Part shown: piece after piece, positions 35,158 to 44,053 of the stretch
Layout of the letters: each line of letters opens with the position of its first letter
Position numbering within the stretch: the first letter of the stretch is position 1
Source of the DNA: Amphiplicatus metriothermophilus
GTDB lineage: Bacteria > Pseudomonadota > Alphaproteobacteria > Caulobacterales > Parvularculaceae
Assembly: GCF_900199215.1 (NCBI RefSeq)
Contig: NZ_FZQA01000001.1
Span: forward strand, 744,001 to 808,000
Direction of reading: 5' to 3'
DNA length: 64,000 nt
The notes under the pieces: model-generated
Told to the model about the DNA's origin: nothing
The model's input: the letters and a program-made list of their open reading frames with translations, nothing else
Databases searched by the model: none
Program-made: the position numbers and the translations under genes

Positions 35158-38007
35158 GTGTCCGATCCCTTTCCGACTTTCCCGCACCCTCCCGCGTCGG
35201 CCTCCGCCGCCGACTGGGCGCAGTGGTGCCTCGAACGCCTCGCCCGCTATGAAGAGGAAGCCGCGGGCGATCCGCTGATGAATTCGGTGCGCCGGCTCGC
35301 CTACGATCTGTTCCGGCTCCTGTCGGCCGGCGAGATCGACGTCGAGCGGCTCGCGGCGACGGCGAAACATTTCAGCGACGAGGGGCTGAAGGAGCGCGCG
35401 GCCGCCTTCGCCGAGGCGCATCGGCTCGCCGCGCCGGCGCCTCTCGACGCGCTCGTCGCCGAGGCGCTCGCCCCCTATGAGGGCGCCTCTTTCGAGGAGG
35501 CGCGCAAGGCGCTGGAAGAGACCCGCGCCGGCGCGGTGTTCACCGCCCATCCCACTTTCGCCATGTCGCGCGCCTTGCGCGCGGCCTTCGCCGCCGTCGC
35601 GGAAGGGGCGGGCCCGGACGCGCTCGAAAATCTCGCGCATGCGCCCGACGAGACCATCACGCTCGTCGACGAGCACGCCGACGCGCAGGCCGCCATCGCG
35701 CGCGCGCAAGAGGCGTTCCGCGCGATCAACCGCGAGATTCTTCTCTGGGCGCGCCAGCGCTTTCCCGATCGCTGGCGCGAGCTCGTTCCCGCGCCGCTCA
35801 GCCTGGCGACCTGGGTCGGCTACGATCTCGACGGGCGCACCGACATTCACTGGAGCCAGACCTTCCGCCTGCGCCTCGAAGAAAAGGCGGCGCAGCTGCG
35901 CCGATATGCGGCGCGCCTGCGCGCGGTCGCCGCCGGCGAGCGGGCCGGCGCGCGCGACAGGCTCGCCGCCCGGCTCGAGGCGGCGGCCGATTTCGCCGGC
36001 GAGCAGGCCGCCGCCTTCGACGGGGATTTCGACGATCCGGCGGCCGTCATCCGCGCGGCCAATCTTCTGAGCAAGGACGATCCGCGCCGGCTTGTCAGCC
36101 TCGCCCCCGCCATCGCGGAGCTCGGCGATCTTATCGATGCCGCGCAGGACGACGACGCGCGCCTCGATCTCGGCCTTCTGCGCGCCGAGATGGCGGCCTA
36201 CGGGCTGGGCGCTGCGCGCATTCACCTGCGCATCAACGCCGCGCAGGTGCGCTCAGCCCTGCGCGCCGATCTCGGCCTCGATCCAGACCGGGATTTCGTC
36301 AACCGCACCGCGCTCGTCGCGGCGGCGAAGAAAGCCGCCTCCGTCGACAGCAAGCGAGTCAATCTCGCCTCGATCTTCCTTGAACAGATGACCGCGCGGC
36401 GGCAGTTCATGCTCTGCGCGCAGCTTTTGAAGCATGTCGACGCGGATACGCCGATCCGGTTCCTCATCGCCGAATGCGAGGCGCCGGCGACGATCATGGG
36501 CGCGATCTATCTGGCGCGACTCTATGGAGTCGAGCGCCGACTCGACATCTCGCCCCTGTTCGAGACTCCGGAAGCGCTCGAACGCGGCGGGCGATTTCTC
36601 GAGCGCCTGCTCGACGAGGAGGAGTTCGTCTCCTACATACGCGCGCGCGGACGCATCGCGGTGCAGCTCGGATTCTCCGACTCCGGACGATTCATGGGGC
36701 AGGTCGCGGCCAATCTCGCCATCGAGCGCCTGCATATCCTGCTGGCGCGCGCGCTCGCCGCGCATGGGGTGCGCGATATCGAGGTCGTCCTGTTCAACAC
36801 TCACGGCGAGTCGATGGGACGCGGCGGGTTCCCCGGCGATCTCGCCGAGCGGTTCGACTATCTCATCACGCCCTGGACGCGCGCCCGCTACGCGCGCGAA
36901 GGCCTCAAGGTCAACGCCGAGAGCAGCTTTCAGGGCGGGGACGGGTATCTCCACTTCCAGACCGACGCGCTCGCCCGCGCGACGGTTTCGGCGCTGTTCT
37001 CCTGGGCCTTCCGGCCTCCGCGCGCCGACCAGGACGACCGTTTCTATACGGACATAAACTACTCCTGGGACCTTTACCGCGGCGTCAAGGGCTGGCAGGA
37101 GGCGCTGTTCGACAACGCCGACTATCAGGCGGCGATCGGCGCCTTCGCGCCGAACCTGCTGGTCGTTTCCGGCTCGCGGCGCGTGCGCCGCCAGCGCGGC
37201 AGCGGCGCCTCGACGGGGCCGCGCTCGCTGCGCGCCATTCCGCACAACGCCATTCTGCAGCAGCTCGGCGCGCCGGCGAATGTCTGCGGCGGCATGGGAA
37301 CCGCGGCCGGCTCCGAGGCCGAGCGCTTCGTCGAGCTCGCGCGCCGCTCGCCGCGGATGCGCCAGGCCTTCGAGATGGTGCGCTGCGCGCGGGCGCTGAC
37401 GAGCCTGCCGGCGATGCGCGCCTATGCGGCGATGTATGACGCGGGGCTGTGGGTCGGCAAGGCCGCGCGCGCCGAAGACAAGAGCGAGGCGCGGGCCTTC
37501 GAGACCCTGGCCGGCCATCTCGCCCCGCTCGCGGTGCCGGTCGCCATGAACCGGCTCGCCAACCGGCTCGCGCTCGATCTGGCGCGGCTCGACCGCATTC
37601 TGCACGATCTCGACGGCCCGGGCGCGCGCAAGGAGCGCCACGCGAACCGCCGGCCGATCCACGCCCTGCACGCGATCCGCCAGGCGATGGTGATGCGCGC
37701 CTTCACGCTGGTCGCGGCGCTGCCGGCCTTCTCGCAGCGCCATGACGTGTCGCGCGCGAGCCTGCTCGATCTCGCCTGCGAGCTGCAATTCGATTCGCTG
37801 GCGGAGCTTCTCGAAACGATCTTTCCCGCGACACGGCCCGACGCCGCCGCTCTCAGGGGCGTCGAGGAGCCGGGCGACGATCTCGGCGAAGCGATGCGCG
37901 GCTATCCGGAAATTCACGACCGGACGATCGCGCCCTTGCGGCGCATTCACCGCGCGATCCGCGAGATCGGCGTCGGCCTGTCGCATTTTTATGGTGCGTA
38001 CGGATAA
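35158..38007 (+). CDS. Divergent phosphoenolpyruvate carboxylase homologue
   Basis: A 949-residue protein of the PEP carboxylase family (typical 880-960). Aligning motifs: VFTAHPT with its essential His (H131) but ending TF instead of TE; ARIHLRINAAQ in place of V-D-I-R-Q-E-S (Arg 358 kept, Gln-Glu lost); LGFSDSGRFMG in place of GYSDSAKDAG (Lys replaced by Arg); FNTHGESMGRGG in place of FHGRGGSIGRGG (the His and first Arg positions become Asn and His). The substrate-binding region GSRRVRR...LRAIP is kept. The enzyme would replenish oxaloacetate for the TCA cycle if active. The gene begins with an alternative GTG codon at 35158 and stands alone after kdsD. Confidence 0.82.
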   Translation: MSDPFPTFPHPPASASAADWAQWCLERLARYEEEAAGDPLMNSVRRLAYDLFRLLSAGEIDVERLAATAKHFSDEGLKERAAAFAEAHRLAAPAPLDALVAEALAPYEGASFEEARKALEETRAGAVFTAHPTFAMSRALRAAFAAVAEGAGPDALENLAHAPDETITLVDEHADAQAAIARAQEAFRAINREILLWARQRFPDRWRELVPAPLSLATWVGYDLDGRTDIHWSQTFRLRLEEKAAQLRRYAARLRAVAAGERAGARDRLAARLEAAADFAGEQAAAFDGDFDDPAAVIRAANLLSKDDPRRLVSLAPAIAELGDLIDAAQDDDARLDLGLLRAEMAAYGLGAARIHLRINAAQVRSALRADLGLDPDRDFVNRTALVAAAKKAASVDSKRVNLASIFLEQMTARRQFMLCAQLLKHVDADTPIRFLIAECEAPATIMGAIYLARLYGVERRLDISPLFETPEALERGGRFLERLLDEEEFVSYIRARGRIAVQLGFSDSGRFMGQVAANLAIERLHILLARALAAHGVRDIEVVLFNTHGESMGRGGFPGDLAERFDYLITPWTRARYAREGLKVNAESSFQGGDGYLHFQTDALARATVSALFSWAFRPPRADQDDRFYTDINYSWDLYRGVKGWQEALFDNADYQAAIGAFAPNLLVVSGSRRVRRQRGSGASTGPRSLRAIPHNAILQQLGAPANVCGGMGTAAGSEAERFVELARRSPRMRQAFEMVRCARALTSLPAMRAYAAMYDAGLWVGKAARAEDKSEARAFETLAGHLAPLAVPVAMNRLANRLALDLARLDRILHDLDGPGARKERHANRRPIHALHAIRQAMVMRAFTLVAALPAFSQRHDVSRASLLDLACELQFDSLAELLETIFPATRPDAAALRGVEEPGDDLGEAMRGYPEIHDRTIAPLRRIHRAIREIGVGLSHFYGAYG

Positions 38008-38013
38008 GGCGCG

Positions 38014-38610
38014 TCATCGCGCCCTGTCGTAGCCGCCGTAGAAGCGTTCGATGAAATGGCGCCGGCACAGGGGCGTGTAGCGCTCGTCGCCGCCGATCTC
38101 GACGCTTGCGCCCTCGCGCGCCGGCGCGCCGGTCTCGTCCGTGCGCAGGTTCATGATCGCCTTGCGTCCGCATTCGCAGATGGTCTTGAGCTCATGGATT
38201 TCGTCGGCGAGCGCGAGCAGCCAGCGGCTGCCCTCGAACAGCTCGCCGCGAAAGTCCGTACGCAGACCGTAGCAAAGAACCGGCAGGCCGATCTCGTCGA
38301 CGACGCGCGCGAGCTGAAGCACGTGGGCGCGGGCGAGGAACTGCGCCTCGTCGACGAAGACGCAGGCGAGGCGCTCGCGCGCGTGCTCCCTGCGAACGGC
38401 GTCGTAAAGGTCCGTTTCGTCGTCGAATACATGCGCGCCCCTTTTCAGCCCGATGCGCGAGGCGATGACCCCGCGTCCGGCGCGATCGTCGAGGGCGGCG
38501 GTGAACAGGATCGTCCGCATACCGCGCTCATGATAGTTGAAGCTCGCCTGAAGCAGCGTCGTGGACTTGCCGGCGTTCATCGCAGCGTAATTGAAATAGA
38601 GCTTCGCCAT
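38014..38610 (-). CDS. tdk: Thymidine kinase (type II)
   Basis: A 198-residue cytoplasmic enzyme phosphorylating thymidine in the salvage pathway. It has the P-loop [14 protein letters not shown] (about 8-21), VFVDEAQFL (Walker B-like, catalytic Glu) and [15 protein letters not shown] (lasso/nucleoside site). Two Cys pairs bind structural zinc (ICECGRKA and PLCRRHF). Length is typical. Its ATG overlaps the dapF stop by one base (TAATG), implying translational coupling to the lysine/peptidoglycan gene. The 3' end lies 6 bases from the PEP carboxylase homologue, convergently. Confidence 0.95.
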   Translation of the reverse strand: MAKLYFNYAAMNAGKSTTLLQASFNYHERGMRTILFTAALDDRAGRGVIASRIGLKRGAHVFDDETDLYDAVRREHARERLACVFVDEAQFLARAHVLQLARVVDEIGLPVLCYGLRTDFRGELFEGSRWLLALADEIHELKTICECGRKAIMNLRTDETGAPAREGASVEIGGDERYTPLCRRHFIERFYGGYDRAR

Positions 38611-39452
38611 TACAGCCCGTGCGGCAGCGTTCCGTCGAACTCATGGGCCACGGCGCCGGTCATGCGCACGCGGTTGTCCTCGCCCCATTCGACGGCGAGC
38701 GGGCCGCCGTCGAGCTCAAGCGTGGCCTTGCGCGCCGTCAGGCGCCGGCGATGGGCGGCGACGAGCGCGGCGCAGGCCGCCGTGCCGCAGGCCTTCGTGA
38801 CGCCGGCGCCGCGCTCCCACACGCGCAGGCGGATGAGATGGGCGCCCTTCACCTGGGCGACGCCGACATTGGTCCGTTCCGGGAACAGCGGATGATTCTC
38901 GACGAGCGGGCCGAAACGGTCGAGCGCCTGGGCCTCGGCGTCGTCGACGAAGAAGATGCAGTGCGGGTTGCCCATATTGACCGCGGACGGGCCCCACAGG
39001 ACCGGCCGGTCGATGGGGCCGAGCTTGACGTCGATGAAGCGCGTGTCCTCGAACTGCTCCGCGAGCGGAATGTCGCGCCAGTGAAATTTCGGCTCGCCCA
39101 TGTCGATGGTCACGCGCATCGGCCCCGCCCGCCAGGCGCGAAGGGGTCCTGCGGGCGCGGCGAAGCGGGCCTCGTCCGCGTCCTGCTCCTCCATGAGGAG
39201 CCAGCCGACGCAGCGCGCGGCGTTGCCGCAGGCCTCCACCGCCGAGCCGTCCGCGTTCCACACGCCCATGAAGGGCCCGCCGCGGTCCTCGATGGTGATG
39301 ACCTGGTCGCAGCCGATTCCGCTCTGGCGGTCGGCGATGGCGCGCGCGGCTTCGGGCGTCATGCGCGCGTCCGTTCCGCGCAGGTCGACGATGACGAAGT
39401 CGTTGCCGAGCCCGTTCATCTTGCGGAAGGGAAGTCCGGCGAGCGAAGACAT
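38610..39452 (-). CDS. dapF: Diaminopimelate epimerase
   Basis: A 280-residue enzyme converting LL- to meso-diaminopimelate for peptidoglycan and lysine. Both catalytic Cys motifs are present: [12 protein letters not shown] (about 70-81) and [11 protein letters not shown] (about 225-236). [18 protein letters not shown] opens the fold and [14 protein letters not shown] is the middle signature. I choose the ATG at 39452 because GAGGAG lies 7 bases before it; a longer frame to 39518 adds unsupported Arg-rich residues. It follows the polytopic membrane-protein gene on the same strand after 66 bases and overlaps tdk by one base. Confidence 0.95.
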   Translation of the reverse strand: MSSLAGLPFRKMNGLGNDFVIVDLRGTDARMTPEAARAIADRQSGIGCDQVITIEDRGGPFMGVWNADGSAVEACGNAARCVGWLLMEEQDADEARFAAPAGPLRAWRAGPMRVTIDMGEPKFHWRDIPLAEQFEDTRFIDVKLGPIDRPVLWGPSAVNMGNPHCIFFVDDAEAQALDRFGPLVENHPLFPERTNVGVAQVKGAHLIRLRVWERGAGVTKACGTAACAALVAAHRRRLTARKATLELDGGPLAVEWGEDNRVRMTGAVAHEFDGTLPHGL

Positions 39453-39518
39453 GACGGCTCCTCGGGGCGCGCGAGTCTTCTCTATGGGCGCCCGCGTCGC
39501 CCGGCGCAATAGCCGCAT

Positions 39519-40427
39519 CTACGCGAGCGCGGGCAGGAGCGCATAGGCGCCGGCGCCGATGAAGCCGGCGAGCGTTATGAGGCCTGCGCGCCTGGGGCGC
39601 GCGCCGGCCCAGGCGGCCTGCGCGGCGGCGAGGAAGACGGCGAACAGCGCCGCCGGCGCGCCGAGGCCCGCCGCTCCGGCCGACGCGGCGAGCGCGACCA
39701 AGGCGGCCGTCTGCAACGCCCGGCTCGCGGCCAGGCCCGCCGCGCCCGCCAGCAGCGCCGGTCCGGCGAGGAGCGCCGGCGCAAGTTCCGGGAGGCTCGC
39801 CGCCGCGGCGACGGGCGTCGCCGGCGGTCCTGCCGGCGGGCCGAACAGCCAGAGAAGATAGGCGCCGGCGCCGGCCAGCATCGCCAGCGGCGCGGCGAGC
39901 GCGAAGACGAAGCCCGCCGCCTTGCGCGGCGCAAGTCCCCAGGGCGACAGCAGCGGCGAGAGCGCGACAAGGCCCGGGTGCAGCCACAGGCTCGCGCCCG
40001 AGGCCAGGGGCGCGCCGGCGAGCGCCAGCGCGGCGAGCGCCGTCGCGCGCGCGTCGCGCCGTTGGGCGAGCAGAAAGAAGGCCCGCCACAGAATGAGCGC
40101 CGCGGCCGCGGCGAGCGGGCCTTCGGGGCCGAGGCCGTGCGCGGTCGCGAAGGCCGGATTGGCGAGGACGACGAGCCGAATCCAGCCCGCGCGCGACCCG
40201 TCCGCAGGCAGACAAAAGGAAAGGGCGAGGCCGAGAACGGACCCCGCTGCGGCCGCGGCGGGCGCCGGGCCCGCCGCGTCCGGGATCGCGGCGAGCAGCC
40301 GCGCAAGGTCAGGAAAGGGCCACGGCGAGAAGAGGCGCGCCGGCGCGTCCTGAGAACCGAAGAGCGCGCCCATACCGGCCCCGGCGAGCGCGGCGAGCCC
40401 GTGAAGGCGCGCGGCGGTTGCGTTCAT
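39519..40427 (-). CDS. Polytopic membrane protein of unknown function
   Basis: A 302-residue, extremely Ala/Leu-rich protein with about eight to ten hydrophobic segments (for example around LALAGAPLASGASLWLHP, FVFALAAPLAMLAGAGAYLLWLFG, and the C-terminal GLITLAGFIGAGAYALLPAL). I do not recognise a family. The ATG overlaps the glycosyltransferase stop by 4 bases, so the two are coupled; a role beside the glycosyltransferase, for example as a membrane partner in polysaccharide production, is only a contextual guess. The unusual Ala content could make membrane-segment counts unreliable. Confidence 0.72.
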   Translation of the reverse strand: MNATAARLHGLAALAGAGMGALFGSQDAPARLFSPWPFPDLARLLAAIPDAAGPAPAAAAAGSVLGLALSFCLPADGSRAGWIRLVVLANPAFATAHGLGPEGPLAAAAALILWRAFFLLAQRRDARATALAALALAGAPLASGASLWLHPGLVALSPLLSPWGLAPRKAAGFVFALAAPLAMLAGAGAYLLWLFGPPAGPPATPVAAAASLPELAPALLAGPALLAGAAGLAASRALQTAALVALAASAGAAGLGAPAALFAVFLAAAQAAWAGARPRRAGLITLAGFIGAGAYALLPALA

Positions 40428-42103
40428 GCGCCCGTCCCGCCCGTGCTTGCGACGGCGCGCCGGCGCCGCGCCGCCGGCGAGATCATGTGCTCGGTCTTCT
40501 CCCAGAAATGGGGGCGGGCGAGGAGCTGCCGCACCGCCCGGTACGCGGCGAAGGACGAAAGCCACCAATAAACCGGCGCGAAGAGCGCGGCCGGGGCGAG
40601 CTCGACCGTACCGCGCTTCAGGGGCGCGATCGTCGCGAGCCAGACGAAAAAGGCGTTGCCCGCAAGCAGCGCGAACAGGTTCAGCGCCATGAGCGGGCCT
40701 GGAAAGAGGGCGTCGACCGCGTCCGACCGCGTCGCCAGCCAGAAGACGAATACCGCCCATAGAAAGGGATTTATCAGCGCGCTGAAGACGGTGCCGCCGA
40801 GGAAAAGCTGCGTCGCGGCGAACATGCGCCAGCCCGCCGCGCTGCGCGCGGGCGCGGGGCCGCGCATATGCACGCACCAGGTCTGCAAGTGGCCCTTCAT
40901 CCAGCGCGATCGCTGGCGCAGCCAGTTGGCGATGCGGCAGTTTGCTTCCTCGAATGTGGTCGAATCGATGACCGTCGCGCGCCAGCCTCGCCGGGCGAGC
41001 CGCAGACCGAGATCGGCGTCTTCGGTCACGTTGTAAGGGTCCCAGCCGCCGAGGTCGACCAAGATCTGCGTGCGGAAAAAGTTCGACGTGCCGCCGAGCG
41101 GCATGGGTACGCGCAGCCGCTCCAGCGCCGGCAGGAAAAGATCGAACCAAAGCGAGTATTCAAGCGCGAACAGCCGAGTCAGCCAGTTCTCGTCGGCATT
41201 GTAATAGTTGAGCTGCGCCTGCACGCAGGCGAGGTCGTCCCCGCCCGCCGCGAAGGCCGCGGCGACCTTGCGGAGCTGGTCGGGCTCGGGCTCGTCCTCG
41301 GCGTCGTAAATCCCGACGATCTCGCCGCGCGCCAGATACAGACCATGATTGCACGCCTTCGGCTTGGTTTGCGGCCGGGAGGGCGGAACGACGACAAGAT
41401 GATATTTGCGGTCGAGCCCGAGCTGGCGCGCCGCCGCGATGGTCTCGCGATCTTCCGCCTCCAGAAGAAGTTTGACGTCGAGACGGTCCTTCGGATAGTC
41501 GAGCCGGTCGAGCGCGGCGTCGAGGCCGGGAAGACAGGCCGCTTCCCGAAACAGCGGCGCGAGGATCGTGATCGTCGGCAACGCGTCCTCGGCGAGGGCC
41601 GGAGCAGGCGCGGCCTGCGGCTCTTTCAGGGCGACCGCCGTCAGCACGATGCGAAAGCCGATCGCCAGCAGGAAGTAGGCGGTGATTGCGGCGTTGAGAG
41701 CGATGAGCGCGGCGAGCGGCGCGACGGCGAAGAAGCCGGCGGCGGCGAGGATGAACAGCGCGAGAGCGGCTTTCTGCGGCGTCGACAGAAGGCGCGCGGC
41801 GGACCAGGTCGGCGCCGTTGCGACAAGCCGACTACGGGCCGCCTCGGCGAGCTCCGGCTCGAAACGCGCGGCGAGCGCGCGCTGAAAGCGCCGACGCGGA
41901 ACATAACGGCAGGCCCGCAAGGGAAAGGCTCGCTCCCGCGCGGTCGGCGAAAACGCCTCGCGCGCGCGCAATTCCTCGCCGACGCCATGGGCGCCGCGCC
42001 GCAATGGCAGGCGTTCGGCGCGCGCATAGGCGCCGATCCGCGCGATGCGCCGCCATGTCTCGTCCGCATGCGGCGTATCAAGATCAGGCCGCTTTCGCGC
42101 CAT
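40424..42103 (-). CDS. Processive-type membrane glycosyltransferase, family 2
   Basis: A 559-residue inner-membrane glycosyltransferase. A basic soluble N-terminal region (about 1-105) precedes two membrane helices (about 110-155). The GT2 core (about 175-400) has ITILAPLFREA, YDAEDEPEPDQL (nucleotide-sugar DxD-like site, about 266-277), VTEDADLGLRLARRGW (catalytic TED) and QRSRWMKGHLQT, the QxxRW motif of cellulose/chitin/hyaluronan-type enzymes. Three or four membrane helices follow (about 425-530). All catalytic features are present. It likely polymerises or transfers a sugar at the membrane; there is no PilZ domain or bcsB neighbour. It lies between the outer-membrane protein gene (9-base gap) and the polytopic membrane protein (4-base overlap). 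Confidence 0.88.
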   Translation of the reverse strand: MARKRPDLDTPHADETWRRIARIGAYARAERLPLRRGAHGVGEELRAREAFSPTARERAFPLRACRYVPRRRFQRALAARFEPELAEAARSRLVATAPTWSAARLLSTPQKAALALFILAAAGFFAVAPLAALIALNAAITAYFLLAIGFRIVLTAVALKEPQAAPAPALAEDALPTITILAPLFREAACLPGLDAALDRLDYPKDRLDVKLLLEAEDRETIAAARQLGLDRKYHLVVVPPSRPQTKPKACNHGLYLARGEIVGIYDAEDEPEPDQLRKVAAAFAAGGDDLACVQAQLNYYNADENWLTRLFALEYSLWFDLFLPALERLRVPMPLGGTSNFFRTQILVDLGGWDPYNVTEDADLGLRLARRGWRATVIDSTTFEEANCRIANWLRQRSRWMKGHLQTWCVHMRGPAPARSAAGWRMFAATQLFLGGTVFSALINPFLWAVFVFWLATRSDAVDALFPGPLMALNLFALLAGNAFFVWLATIAPLKRGTVELAPAALFAPVYWWLSSFAAYRAVRQLLARPHFWEKTEHMISPAARRRRAVASTGGTGA

Positions 42104-42112
42104 CCCCGCTTC

Positions 42113-42928
42113 CTAGAACCACGACCACAGGCTGATGAAATACGCCTCGCCGGTCAGCACGTTGCGGCCGGCGATCTCGCTCGATGCGCCGGCCTGCACG
42201 GTCCAGCGGCGGGTCGCGCGCCAGGCGGCCGAAGCCTGCAGCCGGACGACGTCGAAATCGGCGCCGCCCGGCTCGGCCGCGCCGATTCCCTTTACGGCGA
42301 AGCTCTCGGCGAGGAACAGAAGCCGGGACATGGGCTCGACGCCGAGAAGAAAGTCTGCGCGAAGCTGGTCGGCGGCCGCGCCGAAGCGGCGCCGGTAGGC
42401 GGCCTCGGCGGCGGCGAAAATCTTGACGGGCCTCAGGGCGAGGTTTCGCCCGTAAAGCAGGCGCGCCTCGACGTCGACGCCGTCGCTTGCAAGGCCGGGG
42501 CGCGCGCCGGTCTCGAAGCGAGACGGCGCCGCGCCGGCGAGCCGCAGGGCGAGAACGCCGCGCTCGCCCCGGCGCAGTTCGCGCTGGAGGAAGCCTTCGA
42601 TCTCCGACACGCCGTCGGCGGCGAAGACCGAATGGCCGTCGAAGAAGGTGGACGATCCGTAGACGACTTTGCCGCCGATAGTGAGGCGCCGGCCGAGGCC
42701 GAGCTCGCCATAGGCGTGCGACTCAACGCGCTCGAAGAAGACCGGTCCGAGCGCGTCGGGTTCGACGGCGGGCGCATCGGCGCGGAAATAATCCGCCCGC
42801 GTCGAAAAAAAGAACTCGCCCGCTGCGCGCCCCCAAGGCGAAGCGCGGGCCGGACAGGCCGCTCCGGCGAGCAAGGCCGCGATCAGGAAAATGCAGCCGA
42901 ACAATCGCGCCCCGCGTCGCGCCGCCAT
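42113..42928 (-). CDS. Predicted outer-membrane beta-barrel protein
   Basis: A 271-residue exported protein with a signal peptide (1-29, ending PARAS) and no predicted helices afterwards. Alternating hydrophobic strands run to the end, which is FISLWSWF: a C-terminal aromatic, the recognition mark of outer-membrane proteins for the BAM machinery. I cannot assign a family. It heads the leftward gene set outer-membrane protein, GT2 glycosyltransferase, membrane protein, with a 9-base spacing to the glycosyltransferase, so secretion or anchoring of a polysaccharide made by the glycosyltransferase is a reasonable guess, not a demonstrated function. Confidence 0.72.
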   Translation of the reverse strand: MAARRGARLFGCIFLIAALLAGAACPARASPWGRAAGEFFFSTRADYFRADAPAVEPDALGPVFFERVESHAYGELGLGRRLTIGGKVVYGSSTFFDGHSVFAADGVSEIEGFLQRELRRGERGVLALRLAGAAPSRFETGARPGLASDGVDVEARLLYGRNLALRPVKIFAAAEAAYRRRFGAAADQLRADFLLGVEPMSRLLFLAESFAVKGIGAAEPGGADFDVVRLQASAAWRATRRWTVQAGASSEIAGRNVLTGEAYFISLWSWF

Positions 42929-42986
42929 GACCCCCGCTTTTCGTCTTTCGCGCGTCAGTTCAAGTTCTGATTCGCGGAGGACTGTA

Positions 42987-43181
42987 ATGACGACTTACGC
43001 AGGACTGGCCCGCCCGCCGCGCGAAAAAGGTAGCGCGGCGCGAAAAAGAAACCAGCAATCCAGGGTTGAAATTATGTTCGTCTTGCGCGCCGCGCCGTGC
43101 GGCGGGCCGGACTCAGGCATGGATCCGCCTGGCGTCTCGTTGTTGCGGCCGACAATCCGGGCTCGGCGCGCCAGAGTGTGA
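42987..43181 (+). CDS. Possible small ORF with a strong ribosome site
   Basis: A 64-codon frame starts at an ATG 6 bases after GGAGG (42976-42980), in the 306-base spacer between the outer-membrane protein gene and the DUF2905 gene. The product (MTTYAGLARPPREKG...) is basic, with no recognisable domain and biased composition, so coding is uncertain. The rest of the 42929-43234 spacer shows no other gene; it must hold the promoter of the leftward glycosyltransferase group. Confidence 0.25.
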   Translation: MTTYAGLARPPREKGSAARKRNQQSRVEIMFVLRAAPCGGPDSGMDPPGVSLLRPTIRARRARV

Positions 43182-43234
43182 CCCTTGGTCTGAATATGGG
43201 CGTGAAAGACGGCGCGGCGTGGTTGCACGGCTTT

Positions 43235-43444
43235 TCACTTTCCCAACAGGCGAAAGATCGCCGTCAGCACGATGCTGAGGAGGATCATCGTCGTCAGCGG
43301 GAAGTAGAAGGAGAACCCTTCGCGCTCGATCGCGATGTCGCCGGGCAGCCGGCCGAGGCCGAGCTTGGAAAGAACCGGCCACAATATGCCGGCGATCAGC
43401 AGCGCGGCGCCGGCGAAAATGAGGAATTTCTGCACGGGCGGCAT
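43235..43444 (-). CDS. DUF2905 family membrane protein
   Basis: A 69-residue protein with two membrane helices: LIFAGAALLIAGILWPVLSK and FPLTTMILLSIVLTAIFRLL. The intervening LGLGRLPGDIAIEREGFSFYFPL is the DUF2905 signature (G-R-L-P-G-D-I). Function is unknown in the family. It follows a possible 74-codon ORF on the same strand after 16 bases. Confidence 0.9.
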   Translation of the reverse strand: MPPVQKFLIFAGAALLIAGILWPVLSKLGLGRLPGDIAIEREGFSFYFPLTTMILLSIVLTAIFRLLGK

Positions 43445-43460
43445 CGCCTTTCGCCTCCGG

Positions 43461-43685
43461 TCAGCCCAGTTCGGCGGCGCGCGCTTTGAGGCGCGGGCGC
43501 ATCTCCTGCGCCATTTTCAGCGCGCCCTGTTCGAGCCGCCGCAGGTTCCGTTTCGACGCGTCGTCCATATGGGCCGAGCCGCCGCCGCGCTCAAGATCAT
43601 CGTCGAAGCGGCGCAATATAGCGGCCCGAAGAGCCGAGCCAGGCGGACGCGTCTGCGCGCCGGGGCTCGCCGCGGCCGAAGGCAT
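43461..43685 (-). CDS. Hypothetical small basic protein
   Basis: A 74-codon frame ending 16 bases before the DUF2905 gene on the same strand. A shorter start at 43568 gives MDDASKRNLRRLEQGALKMA then QEMRPRLKARAAELG, a charged helical peptide of 35 residues. I do not recognise a family; the helical half looks more protein-like than the N-terminal Ala/Pro/Arg part, so the shorter start may be right. Confidence 0.35.
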   Translation of the reverse strand: MPSAAASPGAQTRPPGSALRAAILRRFDDDLERGGGSAHMDDASKRNLRRLEQGALKMAQEMRPRLKARAAELG

Positions 43686-43758
43686 CTGCTAAAGGGCCCC
43701 GCGAAAGCGCTTCTCTGATCGCACGGAAGGCGAAACGAACAGCAGGAAAGACCTCCGC

Positions 43759-43980
43759 ATGTCGAAGGATCCCGAACGCATCACCATTCTCGCCCGCGAG
43801 TTCACCGCCGCCGCGCTGGAGTTCCATCGCGGCAAGATGGCCCAGAAGGGCTATCGCATGGAGGGCTCGATCACGCCGCGCTGCTTCAAGATGATCGAAG
43901 GCGGCGAGCAGCCGAAGGACCTGTTCGACGGCGAGCCGCTGTTCGCGGTGACCTTCGTCAAGCGCGAGTCCGCGGAATGA
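43759..43980 (+). CDS. Conserved-looking hypothetical protein
   Basis: A 73-residue protein with balanced composition: SKDPERITILAREFTAAALE helix, FHRGKMAQKGYRMEGSITPR, CFKMIEGGEQPKDLFDGEPLF and FAVTFVKRES. It has one Cys and a beta-strand-like end. No family is recognised. GGAAAGACC before the ATG could serve as ribosome site. It is followed directly by two strong inverted repeats, the second with a short T run, consistent with a monocistronic gene ending in a terminator. Confidence 0.6.
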   Translation: MSKDPERITILAREFTAAALEFHRGKMAQKGYRMEGSITPRCFKMIEGGEQPKDLFDGEPLFAVTFVKRESAE

Positions 43981-43984
43981 AATA

Positions 43985-44050
43985 GCGGGCGGCGCCGAGG
44001 GAGAGGGAAGCGCCGCCCGCTTGACCGGCGCCTTTCGAGAGGCGCCTTTC
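43985..44050 (+). terminator. Tandem inverted repeats after the 73-residue protein gene
   Basis: The first stem is a perfect 10-base pair (43985-43994 with 44011-44020). The second is GGCGCCT (44027-44033) with AGGCGCC (44040-44046) followed by TTTC. The short T run makes the second a weak intrinsic terminator; the first may reinforce it. Confidence 0.55.
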
Positions 44051-44053
44051 TCG

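Noticed and set aside
43597-43827. A 76-codon minus-strand frame overlapping the start of the 73-residue protein gene
   Set aside because: It is antisense to the better-supported gene and Arg/Ala-biased.
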